Shown here: positions 1-9,413 of the stretch, piece after piece
Numbering within the stretch: the stretch's first letter is position 1
Layout of the letters: each line of letters starts with the position of its first letter
DNA from: Alcanivorax sp. S6407
GTDB taxonomy: Bacteria; Pseudomonadota; Gammaproteobacteria; Pseudomonadales; Alcanivoracaceae
Length of the DNA stretch: 64,000 nucleotides
Direction: 5' to 3'
Assembly (NCBI RefSeq): GCF_023016115.1
Contig: NZ_JALKBH010000004.1
Span: 391,563 to 455,562 of the forward strand
Notes under the pieces: model-generated
What the model was told of the DNA's origin: nothing
What the model saw: the letters and a program-made list of their open reading frames with translations, nothing else
The model's database searches: none
Made by a program: the position numbers and the translations under genes

Positions 1-955
1 TGAGGCCGAACAACAGGGTAATCAGGCCCAGATGGCTGATGGTGGAATAGGCCAGCAGGCCCTTCAGGTCATGCTGGAACAGGGCCACAAACGCCGCCCA
101 CAGCAGCGTCATCATGCCGGCCAGGGACACCAGCATGAACCACAGATCGGTGCCGGCCAGGGCCGGATACAACCGCGCCAGCAGGAACACGCCCGCCTTC
201 ACCATGGTGGCCGAGTGCAGGTAGGCACTCACGGGGGTGGGCGCGGCCATGGCATGGGGCAGCCAGAAATGGAACGGGAACTGGGCACTCTTGGTGAACA
301 CACCCAGCAGCACCAGACACAGGATCACCGGATACCAGCCGCTGGCACGGATCACATCGCCGTTTTCCAGCACCGTCTGCAAATCAAAAGTCCCGACCAC
401 CTGGCCGATCAGCAGCACCCCGGCCAGCAGCGCCAGGCCACCCATGCCGGTGACCGTCATGGCCATGCGGGCGCCCTTGCGCGCCCCGGTCTGGTGACCC
501 CAGAAACCGATCAGCAGGAAGGAACTGAGACTGGTCAGCTCCCAGAACACCACCAGCAGCAGCAGGTTGTCACTGGTGACCACCCCGAGCATGGCGCCCA
601 TGAAGAGCAGCAGATAGGCATAGAAACGCCCGGCCTTCTCCTTGGCGGAGAGGTAATAGCGGGCGTAGAGAATCACCAGCAGGCCGATGCCCAGCACCAG
701 CAGGGTAAACAGCAGCGCCAGGCCATCCAGGCGGAAGGCCAGCGACAGATCCAGCGAGGGAATCCAGCGCAGGGTGCTGTGCAAGGTCTCCCCGGCAAAC
801 ACCCGCATGGCAGGGCTGAACAGCAACGCCAGCGCCGTGGCCGGCATCAACGCCGCCGCAAACGCCATCAGGGTGCGGTTGGCCGACACCCTCTCCACCA
901 ACGGTGGCAGGCACGCCCCCAGAAACGGGAGCATCACCACAAAGGCAAGGTTCAT
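1..955 (-). CDS. mrpA: Monovalent cation/H+ antiporter subunit A, 3' end beyond window
   Basis: Large subunit of the multisubunit Na+(K+)/H+ antiporter in the inner membrane, which exports cations in exchange for protons. The window holds the first 318 or so residues. They are almost all hydrophobic helices of the proton-translocating (NuoL/MrpA) type, with the conserved Glu in VFWELTSLSSF (about residue 139) and Lys residues in VFTKSAQFPFH and HSATMVKAGVF (about 222 and 253). The ATG at 955 is the first start after an in-frame stop only two codons upstream; its ribosome site is weak. Full-length MrpA proteins have about 770-950 residues, so most of the C-terminal half and probably the rest of an mrp operon lie left of the window. 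NuoL is the alternative, but the N-terminus reads as MrpA/MnhA. Confidence 0.85.
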   Translation of the reverse strand, partial: MNLAFVVMLPFLGACLPPLVERVSANRTLMAFAAALMPATALALLFSPAMRVFAGETLHSTLRWIPSLDLSLAFRLDGLALLFTLLVLGIGLLVILYARYYLSAKEKAGRFYAYLLLFMGAMLGVVTSDNLLLLVVFWELTSLSSFLLIGFWGHQTGARKGARMAMTVTGMGGLALLAGVLLIGQVVGTFDLQTVLENGDVIRASGWYPVILCLVLLGVFTKSAQFPFHFWLPHAMAAPTPVSAYLHSATMVKAGVFLLARLYPALAGTDLWFMLVSLAGMMTLLWAAFVALFQHDLKGLLAYSTISHLGLITLLFGL

Positions 956-1220
956 AGATCAATCCGTTGTCATGAATCCCGCTTCCCGGAAGCGGATTCT
1001 TCGTTATTACAGGCGGCAACCCGCCCGATAGCTTGACGAGAGAAGGCTAGAAAAACAATGACAACGGCGGATCAGGAAAATACGGACGCCGCCCCCGGCG
1101 CGGGCACTGGGACAGGGTGATGCAACAAGGCTGGACCAGAGAAGCGGTCATGGCATCCGTATTGATAGAAAGGAGCACCGAGTATGCCACGGGGGCACCG
1201 TGCCGGGCCAGAAGCGAGAT

Positions 1221-1377
1221 ACGAGTTTCGAGTTGCGAAAACCCGGGATATCCCGCGCAGGCCTAGCCTTTGCAGGAGCTCATGCTTGCATGGCGACTCT
1301 GGCGACCGAAGAACAACGGCACCAAGCATCAACTCATGAGGGTATATCCTCTCTGTTTTTCGCAACTCGAAACTCGT
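1221..1377. repeat. GAGTTTCGA-type inverted-repeat element, copy 1, with nested REP
   Basis: Two perfect 21-base arms (1221-1241 and 1357-1377) are inverted about a 115-base core. The arms are built from CGAGTTTCGAGTTGCGAAAA units. The core carries a REP-like palindrome (1269-1297: GCAGGAGCTCATGCTTGCAT). The element lies in the 520-base gap between mrpA and polA, in which no gene is seen. Three related copies lie at about 21.3, 50.3 and 58.3 kb. Confidence 0.8.
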
Positions 1378-1475
1378 CACTCGCTCCTCCTCTCCCCACC
1401 CCTACCCCTACCCTGCCGAATCCCGCCATTTCCGCTACACTCTCCCCACTCACTCATCAGCAGAAGCCGAACACC

Positions 1476-4244
1476 ATGTCCGCAGCCGAAAAACCCATCA
1501 TCCTCGTCGATGGCTCCTCCTACCTGTACCGCGCCTTTCACGCCCTGCCGCCGCTCACCACCTCCAGCGGCCAACCCACCGGGGCGGTGCGCGGGGTAGC
1601 GGCCATGCTGCGCAAGCTGATGAAGGACTACGAGCCGGAATACATGGCGGTGATTTTCGACGCCAAGGGCAAGACCTTCCGCGATGAACTGTTCGAGGAA
1701 TACAAATCCAACCGCCCGCCCATGCCCGATGACCTGCGCGCCCAGGTGCAGCCCCTGCACGACCTGATCCGCGCCATGGGCCTGCCGCTGATCATCGAGG
1801 AAGGCGTGGAAGCGGACGACGTGATCGGCACCTTCGCGCGCATCTTCGGCGAGCAGGGCAAACCGGTGCTGATCTCCACCGGCGACAAGGACATGGCCCA
1901 GCTGGTCAACGACAAAGTCACCCTGATCAACACCATGAACGACGCCCTCTATGACATCGACGGCGTGATCAAGAAGTTCGGTGTGGGTCCGGAACTGATC
2001 ATCGACTTCCTCGCCCTCATGGGCGACAAGGTGGACAACATCCCCGGCGTGCCCGGCGTGGGCGAAAAGACCGCCCTGGGCCTGATCCAGGGCCTGGGCT
2101 CGCTGGAAACCATCTACGAGAACCTGGACAAGGTGGCCGAGCTCAGCTTCCGCGGCGCCAAGACCCTGGGCAAGAAACTGGAAGCCCACAAGGAGCAGGC
2201 CTTCCTCTCCTACAAACTGGCCACCATCAAGCTGGACTGCGAACTCAGCGAAGACCAGGACGACCTGAAACTGCAGACCCCGGACGCGGAAAAGCTGGCC
2301 GAGTACTACCGCACCCTGGAATTCAAGGGCTGGCTCAAGGAACTGCTGGGCGGCAAGGACCCGGTGGCCGAAGACGCCGGCAAAGACGTGGACATGGACG
2401 CCGATGACGATGCACCCGAAGCCCCCGCCTTCGGCCGCGACGCCTACGACATCGTCTACACCCAGGCACAACTGGACAAGTGGATCGACAAGCTGAAAAG
2501 CGCCGGGGAATTTTCCTTCGACACCGAAACCACCAGCCTCAACTACATGAACGCCGAGCTGGTGGGCTTCTGCGTGGCAGTGGATGACAAGGCCGCCTAC
2601 ATCCCCTTCGGTCACAACTACCCCGGCGCCCCGGACCAGCTCGACAAGCAGCTGGTCATGGACGCCTTCAAGCCGCTGCTGGAAGACGACAACATCAAGA
2701 AGATCGGCCAGAACCTGAAGTACGACATGAGCGTGCTGGCCGAAGATGTGGGCATCACCCTGCGCGGCGTCGCCTACGACACCATGCTGGAATCCTACGT
2801 GCTGGATTCCGTGGCCACCCGCCACGACATGGACTCCCTGTCCCTGAAATACCTGGGCCGCAAGACCATCAGCTTTGAAGAGATCGCCGGCAAGGGCGCC
2901 AAGCAGCTCACCTTCAACCAGGTGGGCCTGCACGAAGCCAGCCGCTACGCCGCCGAAGACGCGGACGTGACCCTGCGCCTGCACCAGACCCTGTGGCCCA
3001 AACTGGAAAAAGAAGGCCGCCTGCCAGACGTATTCCGCGACATCGAACTGCCGCTGGTGACGGTGCTCAGCCGAATCGAGCGCAACGGCACCTATGTGGA
3101 CGCCACCCTGCTCAAGCACCAGAGCCAGTTCCTGGCCAAGCGCATGGCGGAACTGCAAGAAAAAGCCTTCGAGATCGCCGGGCAGGAATTCAACCTGGCC
3201 AGCCCCAAACAGCTGGGCGAAATCCTCTACGAAAAGCTGGAAATCCCGGTCATCAAAAAGACGCCGAAAGGCGCACCCTCCACCGCCGAACCGGTGCTGC
3301 AGGAACTGGCCCTGGAATACCCCCTGCCCCAGGTGATCATGGATTACCGTGGCGTGGCCAAGCTGAAGAACACCTACACCGACAAACTGCCGGAGCTGAT
3401 CAACCAGCGCACAGGCCGGGTGCACACCTCCTACCACCAGGCGGTGGCCGCCACCGGGCGTCTGTCCTCCAGTGATCCCAACCTGCAAAACATTCCGGTG
3501 CGCAGTGAAGAAGGCCGCAAGATCCGTCAGGCCTTCCTCGCCCCCAAAGGGAAGAAGATTGTCGCCTGCGATTACTCCCAGATCGAACTGCGCATCATGG
3601 CCCACCTGAGTGATGACAAGGGCCTTACCGATGCGTTTGAGAAAGGCCTGGATATTCACCGCGCCACCGCCGCCGAAGTGTGGGGAAAAACCCTGGACGA
3701 CGTCAGCGACAACGACCGTCGCAACGCCAAGGCCATCAACTTCGGCCTGATCTACGGCATGAGCGCCTTCGGCCTGGCCAAGCAACTGGGCCTGCCGCGC
3801 AAGGAAGCCCAGGACTACATCGACCTCTACTTCGAACGCTACCCGGGCGTAAAACGCTACATGGAAGAAACCCGCGCCCAGGCTTCAGAGCAGGGCTACG
3901 TGGAAACCCTGTTCGGCCGCCGCCTCTACCTGCCGGAAATCCGCAGCAGCAACGGCCAACGCCGCCAGGCCGCCGAACGCACCGCCATCAACGCCCCCAT
4001 GCAGGGCACCGCCGCGGACATCATCAAGATGGCCATGATCAAGGTCCACGACTGGCTCGACACTACCCACTTCGACGCCAAGATGATCATGCAGGTGCAC
4101 GATGAACTGGTGTTTGAAGTGGCGGAAGATCAGGTGGAAGATCTGGTGAAAGAAGTGAAGGAACGCATGGAATCAGCGGCAGAGTTGAAGGTGCCGTTGA
4201 TTGTAGATGCGGGGATTGGGGAGAATTGGGACGAGGCGCATTGA
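1476..4244 (+). CDS. polA: DNA polymerase I
   Basis: Repair and Okazaki-fragment polymerase of 922 residues, close to the family length (928 in E. coli). Domains in order are a 5'-3' flap exonuclease ([17 protein letters not shown] at the N-terminus, [18 protein letters not shown] helix-hairpin-helix), a 3'-5' proofreading exonuclease with an intact FDTETTSLN acidic motif, and the polymerase domain. The polymerase shows motif A ([14 protein letters not shown], Asp699), the O-helix/motif B ([19 protein letters not shown]) and motif C (VHDELVFEV, Asp876). All three activities therefore look intact. The start at 1476 gives the canonical N-terminus, although the frame stays open further upstream through the repeat region. 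It is monocistronic and convergent with the AT-rich island at 4253. Confidence 0.98.
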   Translation: MSAAEKPIILVDGSSYLYRAFHALPPLTTSSGQPTGAVRGVAAMLRKLMKDYEPEYMAVIFDAKGKTFRDELFEEYKSNRPPMPDDLRAQVQPLHDLIRAMGLPLIIEEGVEADDVIGTFARIFGEQGKPVLISTGDKDMAQLVNDKVTLINTMNDALYDIDGVIKKFGVGPELIIDFLALMGDKVDNIPGVPGVGEKTALGLIQGLGSLETIYENLDKVAELSFRGAKTLGKKLEAHKEQAFLSYKLATIKLDCELSEDQDDLKLQTPDAEKLAEYYRTLEFKGWLKELLGGKDPVAEDAGKDVDMDADDDAPEAPAFGRDAYDIVYTQAQLDKWIDKLKSAGEFSFDTETTSLNYMNAELVGFCVAVDDKAAYIPFGHNYPGAPDQLDKQLVMDAFKPLLEDDNIKKIGQNLKYDMSVLAEDVGITLRGVAYDTMLESYVLDSVATRHDMDSLSLKYLGRKTISFEEIAGKGAKQLTFNQVGLHEASRYAAEDADVTLRLHQTLWPKLEKEGRLPDVFRDIELPLVTVLSRIERNGTYVDATLLKHQSQFLAKRMAELQEKAFEIAGQEFNLASPKQLGEILYEKLEIPVIKKTPKGAPSTAEPVLQELALEYPLPQVIMDYRGVAKLKNTYTDKLPELINQRTGRVHTSYHQAVAATGRLSSSDPNLQNIPVRSEEGRKIRQAFLAPKGKKIVACDYSQIELRIMAHLSDDKGLTDAFEKGLDIHRATAAEVWGKTLDDVSDNDRRNAKAINFGLIYGMSAFGLAKQLGLPRKEAQDYIDLYFERYPGVKRYMEETRAQASEQGYVETLFGRRLYLPEIRSSNGQRRQAAERTAINAPMQGTAADIIKMAMIKVHDWLDTTHFDAKMIMQVHDELVFEVAEDQVEDLVKEVKERMESAAELKVPLIVDAGIGENWDEAH

Positions 4245-4252
4245 GCGCCTCA

Positions 4253-5806
4253 TTACCTAATTAGCGCCGTGCACTTTGCATCTGAAAAAGGCAAAAATTT
4301 GATCTTGCCATCAAATGGATCCCTGTCGACGATAACACCTACGCCTTTACCTGTTGGACCTGTAAATACAGCACTGGAAAGCCTTATTGACAGGAAATGG
4401 CCATCATACGGATCTGAATAAGGATCCAATACCACTTCCCCGACCCTGGATTTCTTATGAGATAAAGACCCGTAACCATTTAGAACATTTATTTCAGCCA
4501 CCCAAACACGTTTGGGCAACCATTTCTCACGGTAGTACCCTTGAATCTCTTCAGGCAGATCACCCTCACGGACACAGCGTCTAAACTCTGATCTCTCCTG
4601 CAAATAAACCCTGAAAACAAACGGAGGAAGACTTTTAACTAGAGAATCATCAATACAATTGGCGAAAATCCCATAGCATGCCGTAATAGCCTCATCGGCA
4701 TCCATCAAAACATCTTTTCTCAAAAACGGGATGGCAAACGCGGCATCTTCTAAACAATATCCGTACTCCCTGCCTCTGTCAGGAAGGGGGACATATGGGC
4801 CCGTATTATCATTGTGAATGTAGAAATGATTCACCCAGCTAGAAGCACAAACAAGCTTAACAGGCTTTCCGACTATCCCGCCCAAGTAGTTCAAGCAGTA
4901 ATGCGACGAAGGATCAGCATCCCAATCATGTCCAATCAATAGAACCGCATGCCCATCCCCGCTTGGAGGGAACAGCCCTAAAAGCACTGGTATCCCAGAT
5001 TCAACATAAGGATATAATCGTGCCTTCATTGCTAAAACATCGCCATCGGAAACCTCTTTTCCTGAACGAAGGGGAATCACGTGGGGCGCATACCCTGACG
5101 AGCGAAGCGCTTCAGTAATCTGATCTACAACCAACCCTTGTCGGTTAGGAAGAGTCCGCCCTTTGACCAAAAACCGCGTTGCCGCGTTGGTAATTTGAGC
5201 CGGACTAAAAGCTGATTGACCAAGTCTTTTTCGTAAGGTTCTAAGTCCCATCCAAATTGAAGCTTGAGCACATGCTCCAACAGCATTGTCTTGCTGCATG
5301 AATGGCGTACCCAAAACACTGAAGCTTGCTCCAGTCAGATTAACTTGGAAAGACTCTCTCGCAATAATAAATCGGTCTTGGTCCGGGTAACTATTGGGAA
5401 GGAGAATAGTTGCACCGAGAGGACAGAGCCTAATAGGACGCAGAGTAATAAAACCTAAATAAACCCCGGACTCCTCTGCAAATTGGTCAATGATCTTTAG
5501 CGGAGATTCATTACCCGTAATTTCTTTTCGAAAGAAATGGATTCTCTTACAAAACCTTTTAACAGGAGTCGTCCACTTATAGTAATAAGCTTCATGCTCA
5601 GCGATGAAATCAGGATCCTGCACTTGGTGTTGCACAATCGCAACTTTTGCACCCAAACCAACAATGTGCTCAATAGTATTAGTAAGAGGCATATAGCTAG
5701 CACTCGAAAGAGCACCTTGCCCATCTTCGAGCTGCGGACCAATAACTTCAATGAGGCTTTGCCTCAGGTTATGGGAATCTAGAGAGAAGACTTCAAGACG
5801 AGACAA
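4253..5806 (-). CDS. Putative papain-like (C39-like) cysteine protease family protein
   Basis: A protein of about 517 residues that I do not recognise by name. Counting from the longer possible start at 5836, FMQQDNAVGACAQASIWM places Gln181/182 before Cys189, GDGHAVLLIGHDWD gives His296, and IHNDNTGPYVPL gives Asp343. This order (Gln-Cys, His, Asp/Asn) is that of papain-fold cysteine proteases. No signal peptide or membrane helix is evident. A TTG at 5836 falls inside a terminator-like hairpin, so the TTG at 5806, preceded by GGGGGA, is preferred; the first ATG is at 5692. The gene is clearly more AT-rich than polA and the genes to the right, which suggests acquisition by transfer. It could be an effector, a defence protein or a housekeeping peptidase; the fold is inferred from motifs only. 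Confidence 0.6.
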   Translation of the reverse strand: MSRLEVFSLDSHNLRQSLIEVIGPQLEDGQGALSSASYMPLTNTIEHIVGLGAKVAIVQHQVQDPDFIAEHEAYYYKWTTPVKRFCKRIHFFRKEITGNESPLKIIDQFAEESGVYLGFITLRPIRLCPLGATILLPNSYPDQDRFIIARESFQVNLTGASFSVLGTPFMQQDNAVGACAQASIWMGLRTLRKRLGQSAFSPAQITNAATRFLVKGRTLPNRQGLVVDQITEALRSSGYAPHVIPLRSGKEVSDGDVLAMKARLYPYVESGIPVLLGLFPPSGDGHAVLLIGHDWDADPSSHYCLNYLGGIVGKPVKLVCASSWVNHFYIHNDNTGPYVPLPDRGREYGYCLEDAAFAIPFLRKDVLMDADEAITACYGIFANCIDDSLVKSLPPFVFRVYLQERSEFRRCVREGDLPEEIQGYYREKWLPKRVWVAEINVLNGYGSLSHKKSRVGEVVLDPYSDPYDGHFLSIRLSSAVFTGPTGKGVGVIVDRDPFDGKIKFLPFSDAKCTALIR

Positions 5807-5821
5807 TCCTTGTCCCCCAAC

Positions 5822-5848
5822 AAAAATGGCCAGCAACTGTGCTGGCCA
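5822..5848 (-). terminator. Hairpin terminator after the small gene
   Basis: A perfect 9-base stem (TGGCCAGCA/TGCTGGCCA, loop ACTG) is followed on the minus strand by ATTTTTG. It lies about 10 bases after the stop of the small gene and just before the cysteine-protease-like gene. It could end transcription of the small gene or attenuate read-through. Confidence 0.65.
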
Positions 5849-5857
5849 AAAAATTAT

Positions 5858-6046
5858 TTACGAAATCGCCATGCTCTTAAATTCTTCATACGCACGACGT
5901 TTTTCAGATCTAAGGTTTTCAACCTGTTGTCCGAGCGTTTCTTCAAGCTCTTGGTGAAACTTGGCTTGTTCGCTTTCATTTAATTCACGGGGAGACTGCG
6001 TTTCTACAACTTGTGCAATTACCTTTGCAAACAACTTTCCTTCCAT
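5858..6046 (-). CDS. Small helical hypothetical protein (62 aa)
   Basis: A 62-residue, highly charged, probably all-helical protein (MEGKLFAKVIAQVVETQ..., then a Glu/Lys/Arg/Gln-rich coiled-coil-like stretch). No known family is recognised. The ATG at 6046 is chosen because AGGAG lies 7 bases upstream; a longer in-frame start at 6070 has no such site. It is transcribed just ahead of the cysteine-protease-like gene and shares its AT-rich composition, so the two may have arrived together. The hairpin between them suggests unequal expression. It could be an inhibitor, adaptor or substrate of the protease-like protein; this is inference. Confidence 0.6.
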   Translation of the reverse strand: MEGKLFAKVIAQVVETQSPRELNESEQAKFHQELEETLGQQVENLRSEKRRAYEEFKSMAIS

Positions 6047-6200
6047 ATTTTTGTCTCCTAGGGCCAGCACACCTGCACAATCGGTTGCGGATTGTATTAT
6101 TTTTATACACCAAGTTCAATTGACTATGCATGATGGCAATCGCAATCGCAATCAAAGAAAAAGAAATACATAAGCCTTCGGTTATTTCATTAAAGAATAA

Positions 6201-6250
6201 GGGGTCAGGGAACCGAGGTCACGGAACCGGGGTCAGGAACCGGGGTCAGG
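6201..6250. repeat. Tandem GGAACCGGGGTCA repeats
   Basis: Four imperfect units of 10-15 bases (GGGGTCAGGGAACCG, AGGTCACGGAACCG, GGGTCAGGAACCG, GGGTCAGGTC) lie directly after the 3' end of the transposase remnant. The same GGAACCGGGGTCAGGTC string recurs at 6828-6844, beside the second remnant. These look like end sequences of the RAYT-type element. Confidence 0.7.
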
Positions 6251-6837
6251 TCTTGCATCGTGCATCCCTCACTATACGGCTCACGCTTGATCGGTGCAGT
6301 CCGAAGTGATCGGCTATCTCTTTCAGGTTGTACGCGCCACTGACATGGGCCGCTATGATCGCACTATTGCGGTCCGGAGCCACTGCCGCGAAATCCGCCA
6401 GGGGCTTCGCCACTCTACGCCTTTGTATCGCTGGTATCTCCGATAGCCTTTCCTGTCCGTCCAGTTTTGAAACCATCTGCTCAACAAAGGCATCACTGCC
6501 AAGGTAGACTTGGTTCTTCAGATCCTCCCACGGACTTGGCTGATCCTTACCCTCCCGGACAAACTGCTTGTAAGCTTGAATTGCTTCACCTCTGCTCTCA
6601 CCGAAACTGGCGAGAATCCAGTCTGTGCTCACCCCTTCCGGCAAAGTCTGAAGACCGATGGTTCCTCGATAACTGCTCCATGGCCATTCTTCCGCCGTAT
6701 GGACCATGCGTGCTCGAACTGGATTGAGGACGATATACCTGGCTAACTCCAGCAGATAAGCCTGCTTCTCAACCAGTACCGCGCTGTATCGACCCTGAAA
6801 GACATGCCCGCAACGGCCATGGCGTCGGAACCGGGGT
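6246..6837 (-). pseudogene. REP-associated tyrosine transposase (RAYT/IS200-like), 5'-truncated
   Basis: The frame reads HVFQGRYSAVLVEKQAYLLE, then ARYIVLNPVRARMVHTAEEW, then PWSSYRGT, and ends with a helix-turn-helix tail (LKEIADHFGLHRSSVSRIVR). The NPVRA and WPWSSY motifs are hallmarks of TnpA_REP/RAYT proteins with a DnaA-like C-terminal helix-turn-helix. The N-terminal portion that carries the HUH and catalytic tyrosine motifs is missing: upstream of residue FRRHG the frame meets a stop inside a second copy of the element's 3' end. An ATG at 6707 could give a 153-residue protein, but it would lack the catalytic domain. Most likely a remnant left by deletion between tandem copies. Confidence 0.8.
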
Positions 6838-6930
6838 CAGGTCTTGCCCCGTGCCCCTCGCACTATTCTGCTTACCCGCGAGTAGCGCAACCCAAAGTAA
6901 TCCCCTATCTCTTTCAAACAAGAAATAGAG
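6838..6930 (-). pseudogene. 3' fragment of a second RAYT-type transposase
   Basis: On the minus strand this reads LKEIGDYFGLRYSRVSRIVR, then GARGKT and a stop. It parallels the tail of the neighbouring remnant (LKEIADHFGLHRSSVSRIVR) but is clearly diverged, so it is a second related gene copy and not a recent duplicate. Only the C-terminal helix-turn-helix remains, followed by the shared GACCTGACCCC end sequence. Confidence 0.7.
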
Positions 6931-6943
6931 GACACGCACCCCC

Positions 6944-7303
6944 CTACCGAATATCATACTTCTCCGACCACAGCCGCAGATCCTCCAGGATATCCAGCGC
7001 ACTGCGCCCCAGCTCGGTGAGTTCATAGGTCACCGCAATGGGGCGGTCGTTGATAACGGTGCGGAGCACCATGCCGCGGGCCTCCAGCTCCTTGAGGCGC
7101 TGGTCGATCATCTTCTTGGTAGCCCCACCCAGCATGCGGTTCAGATCATTGAAGCGTACCGGGCCATCCTTGAGGTGGTAGATCAGCGAACCGGTCCACT
7201 TACCGCCGATAATGCGCATCCCCCGCTCGATGGCGCAGGGCTCCATGCAGGCATCGATGACTTTTTTTCGGCCATAACCGTCTGTTTCGATGCGACTTTT
7301 CAT
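6944..7303 (-). CDS. HxlR-family transcriptional regulator
   Basis: A 119-residue winged-helix DNA-binding protein. CxxEPCAIERGMRIIGGKWT..LIYHLKDGPVRFNDL and GATKKMIDQRLKELEARGMV match the HxlR family, whose members often sense electrophiles or redox state, sometimes through N-terminal cysteines (here CMEPC). It is divergent from mdaB across a 131-base gap that holds a perfect palindrome (7361-7379). It therefore probably controls itself and the quinone reductase. Confidence 0.92.
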   Translation of the reverse strand: MKSRIETDGYGRKKVIDACMEPCAIERGMRIIGGKWTGSLIYHLKDGPVRFNDLNRMLGGATKKMIDQRLKELEARGMVLRTVINDRPIAVTYELTELGRSALDILEDLRLWSEKYDIR

Positions 7304-7360
7304 TTTTTCACCGCCGTTTTCACCAGGTTTCCAAAAGGATACTAATTGATCCGCGCCTTT

Positions 7361-7379
7361 AGGTATAAATAGTATACCT
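7361..7379. promoter_or_regulatory. Palindromic operator candidate between hxlR-type gene and mdaB
   Basis: AGGTATA-AATAG-TATACCT, a perfect inverted repeat with 7-base arms and a 5-base spacer, sits 55 bases upstream of the mdaB start. A related half-site, AGGATAC, lies at 7337-7343. HxlR proteins bind GTATAC-like dyads as dimers, so this is the likely operator; binding is inferred. Confidence 0.6.
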
Positions 7380-7434
7380 GTAATAGATTGGTAACCAGCA
7401 GCCGCTGCCCCTTTACTGTTTCATGGAGACCCTG

Positions 7435-8028
<594 letters not shown>

Positions 8029-8041
8029 AGGAGTGCCCCTG

Positions 8042-8419
8042 ATGAAGACCTCTGCGATTGCCATTGTGCTACTGGGCATGGCCCTGAACCTGAGCGCCTG
8101 TGCCACCGCCAGCCAGCAGGATCACCGCCCTGCCCATGTGACCTCCCCCGACCAGTACCGGGTACTGCTGGAGAACGATCAGGTGCTGGTACTGGAGATG
8201 GTGTTGGAGCCGGGTGAATCCGACCGCCTCCATGACCACCGCGATGAAACCGTGTATTTCCAGCAAGGCGGCTCCCTGCGCATCAGCCTGCCCGGCGGCG
8301 AGGCCATGGACGTGACCGTACCCGATGGCCATGTGATGTGGCACGAGGCCTGGACGCACCAGGTGACCAACACCGGCAGCGAGCCGGTGACGGCGATTAT
8401 TGTGGAAGCGAAACCCTGA
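8042..8419 (+). CDS. Cupin-domain lipoprotein
   Basis: A 125-residue exported protein. The N-terminal hydrophobic segment ends in LSAC, a lipobox, so lipid anchoring is expected. The rest is a small single cupin barrel with metal-site histidines in SDRLHDHRDETVYF and a second half in HVMWHEAWTHQVTNTG. Substrate unknown. AGGAG in front of the ATG at 8042 supports the start. It follows mdaB closely and probably belongs to the same HxlR-controlled unit. Confidence 0.8.
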   Translation: MKTSAIAIVLLGMALNLSACATASQQDHRPAHVTSPDQYRVLLENDQVLVLEMVLEPGESDRLHDHRDETVYFQQGGSLRISLPGGEAMDVTVPDGHVMWHEAWTHQVTNTGSEPVTAIIVEAKP

Positions 8420-8480
8420 ACACGAATACCGGTAGGCGGGCCATTGGGCCCGCCATCGTCACAAAGAAACGGAGCACACC

Positions 8481-8882
8481 ATGACAGAACAGCATCAGGT
8501 GCATTGTGACTGTGGTGAGGTGGTCATCACCCTCAACGGCAGCCCCAGAGTGCACGCCCACTGCCACTGCGAAGATTGCCGCAACCTGCTACAGGTGCCC
8601 TACCATTCCGTGCTGGCCTGGGACGGCGACCAGGTCAGTGTCAGCAAGGGCAGTGACGCACTCACCGTATTCCAGTCCCCCACCAGCAATATGACCCGTG
8701 CCTTCTGCCAGCACTGTGGTGAGGTGCTCTACAACACCAATGCCATGGGCTGGAAGATCGTTTCGCAATGGCTGTACCGGAAAAACCACCACGACACCCT
8801 GCCGGAAAGCTGCCAACCTAATGCGCACTTTTTCTATGATCGGCGGACGGTGGACATCGACGACACCTTACCCAAACGATGA
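8481..8882 (+). CDS. GFA-family zinc-binding protein
   Basis: A 133-residue protein of the glutathione-dependent formaldehyde-activating (GFA/CENP-V) fold. Zinc ligands are visible as CDCGE near the N-terminus, CHCEDCRN, and CQHCGEVLY. Family members range from S-(hydroxymethyl)glutathione synthases to proteins of unknown role, so a specific reaction is not assigned. ACGGAGCACACC precedes the ATG. Confidence 0.85.
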   Translation: MTEQHQVHCDCGEVVITLNGSPRVHAHCHCEDCRNLLQVPYHSVLAWDGDQVSVSKGSDALTVFQSPTSNMTRAFCQHCGEVLYNTNAMGWKIVSQWLYRKNHHDTLPESCQPNAHFFYDRRTVDIDDTLPKR

Positions 8883-8887
8883 TCTCT

Positions 8888-9313
8888 TTACGGTCGCTCT
8901 ACCAACCGCTCAAACAACGTATCGATTTCGGCTTTCAGCTCTTTATCTTCAAGCTTGTTCGCGCTTACTTTTGCCGCTTCAAGACTACTAATCGCCGCCT
9001 GGGTTTGACCCAGCTCTGTCTGCAGCCTGGCCATGGACAAGCCGATGGAGGAAAGATGATCTTTGGCATTGATCGCCTTCGCCTTTCCCATGGCCTTTTC
9101 GTACAGCGCCAGCGCAGCATCGAAATCTTCCGTAAAGTCGCCAAGCGTTTCCCATTGTTCGGGATGATCTTTATCGGTGTTTTCGTTAGCGGTACAGATG
9201 TCCTTGAGCTGGCCATACAGCGAATCAAATTCCGCCTTGTTACCTTTTCTATCCGCTTCCATCAGCTTCTCAGCCAGGCTGTAAACGGCCTTGTATATCT
9301 TGGTGTTAATCAT
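8888..9313 (-). CDS. TPR-like hypothetical protein
   Basis: A 141-residue soluble helical protein with a tetratricopeptide-like stretch (FDAALALYEKAMGKAKAINA, then LQTELGQTQAAISSLEAAK). No signal peptide is seen. Probably a protein-interaction module; nothing in the neighbourhood shows a partner. It is convergent with the GFA gene, with 5 bases between the stops. Confidence 0.7.
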   Translation of the reverse strand: MINTKIYKAVYSLAEKLMEADRKGNKAEFDSLYGQLKDICTANENTDKDHPEQWETLGDFTEDFDAALALYEKAMGKAKAINAKDHLSSIGLSMARLQTELGQTQAAISSLEAAKVSANKLEDKELKAEIDTLFERLVERP

Positions 9314-9413
9314 TATCTATCCATCAAAAGTAAACAGGGGACTCTCACCCACTTCACGTGATCTTGACATGCCCCTGACCACGCTGACAGTTTACGCGAA
9401 AAAGGGCCACCCC

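Noticed and set aside
32-1036. A 334-codon frame on the plus strand at the left edge
   Set aside because: Gln/His/Arg-rich shadow of mrpA, which reads clearly on the minus strand.
1377-3785. An 802-codon open frame opposite polA
   Set aside because: It mirrors the GC-rich codon bias of polA, has low-complexity Val/Gly/His-rich content and no domain; polA motifs on the other strand are unambiguous.
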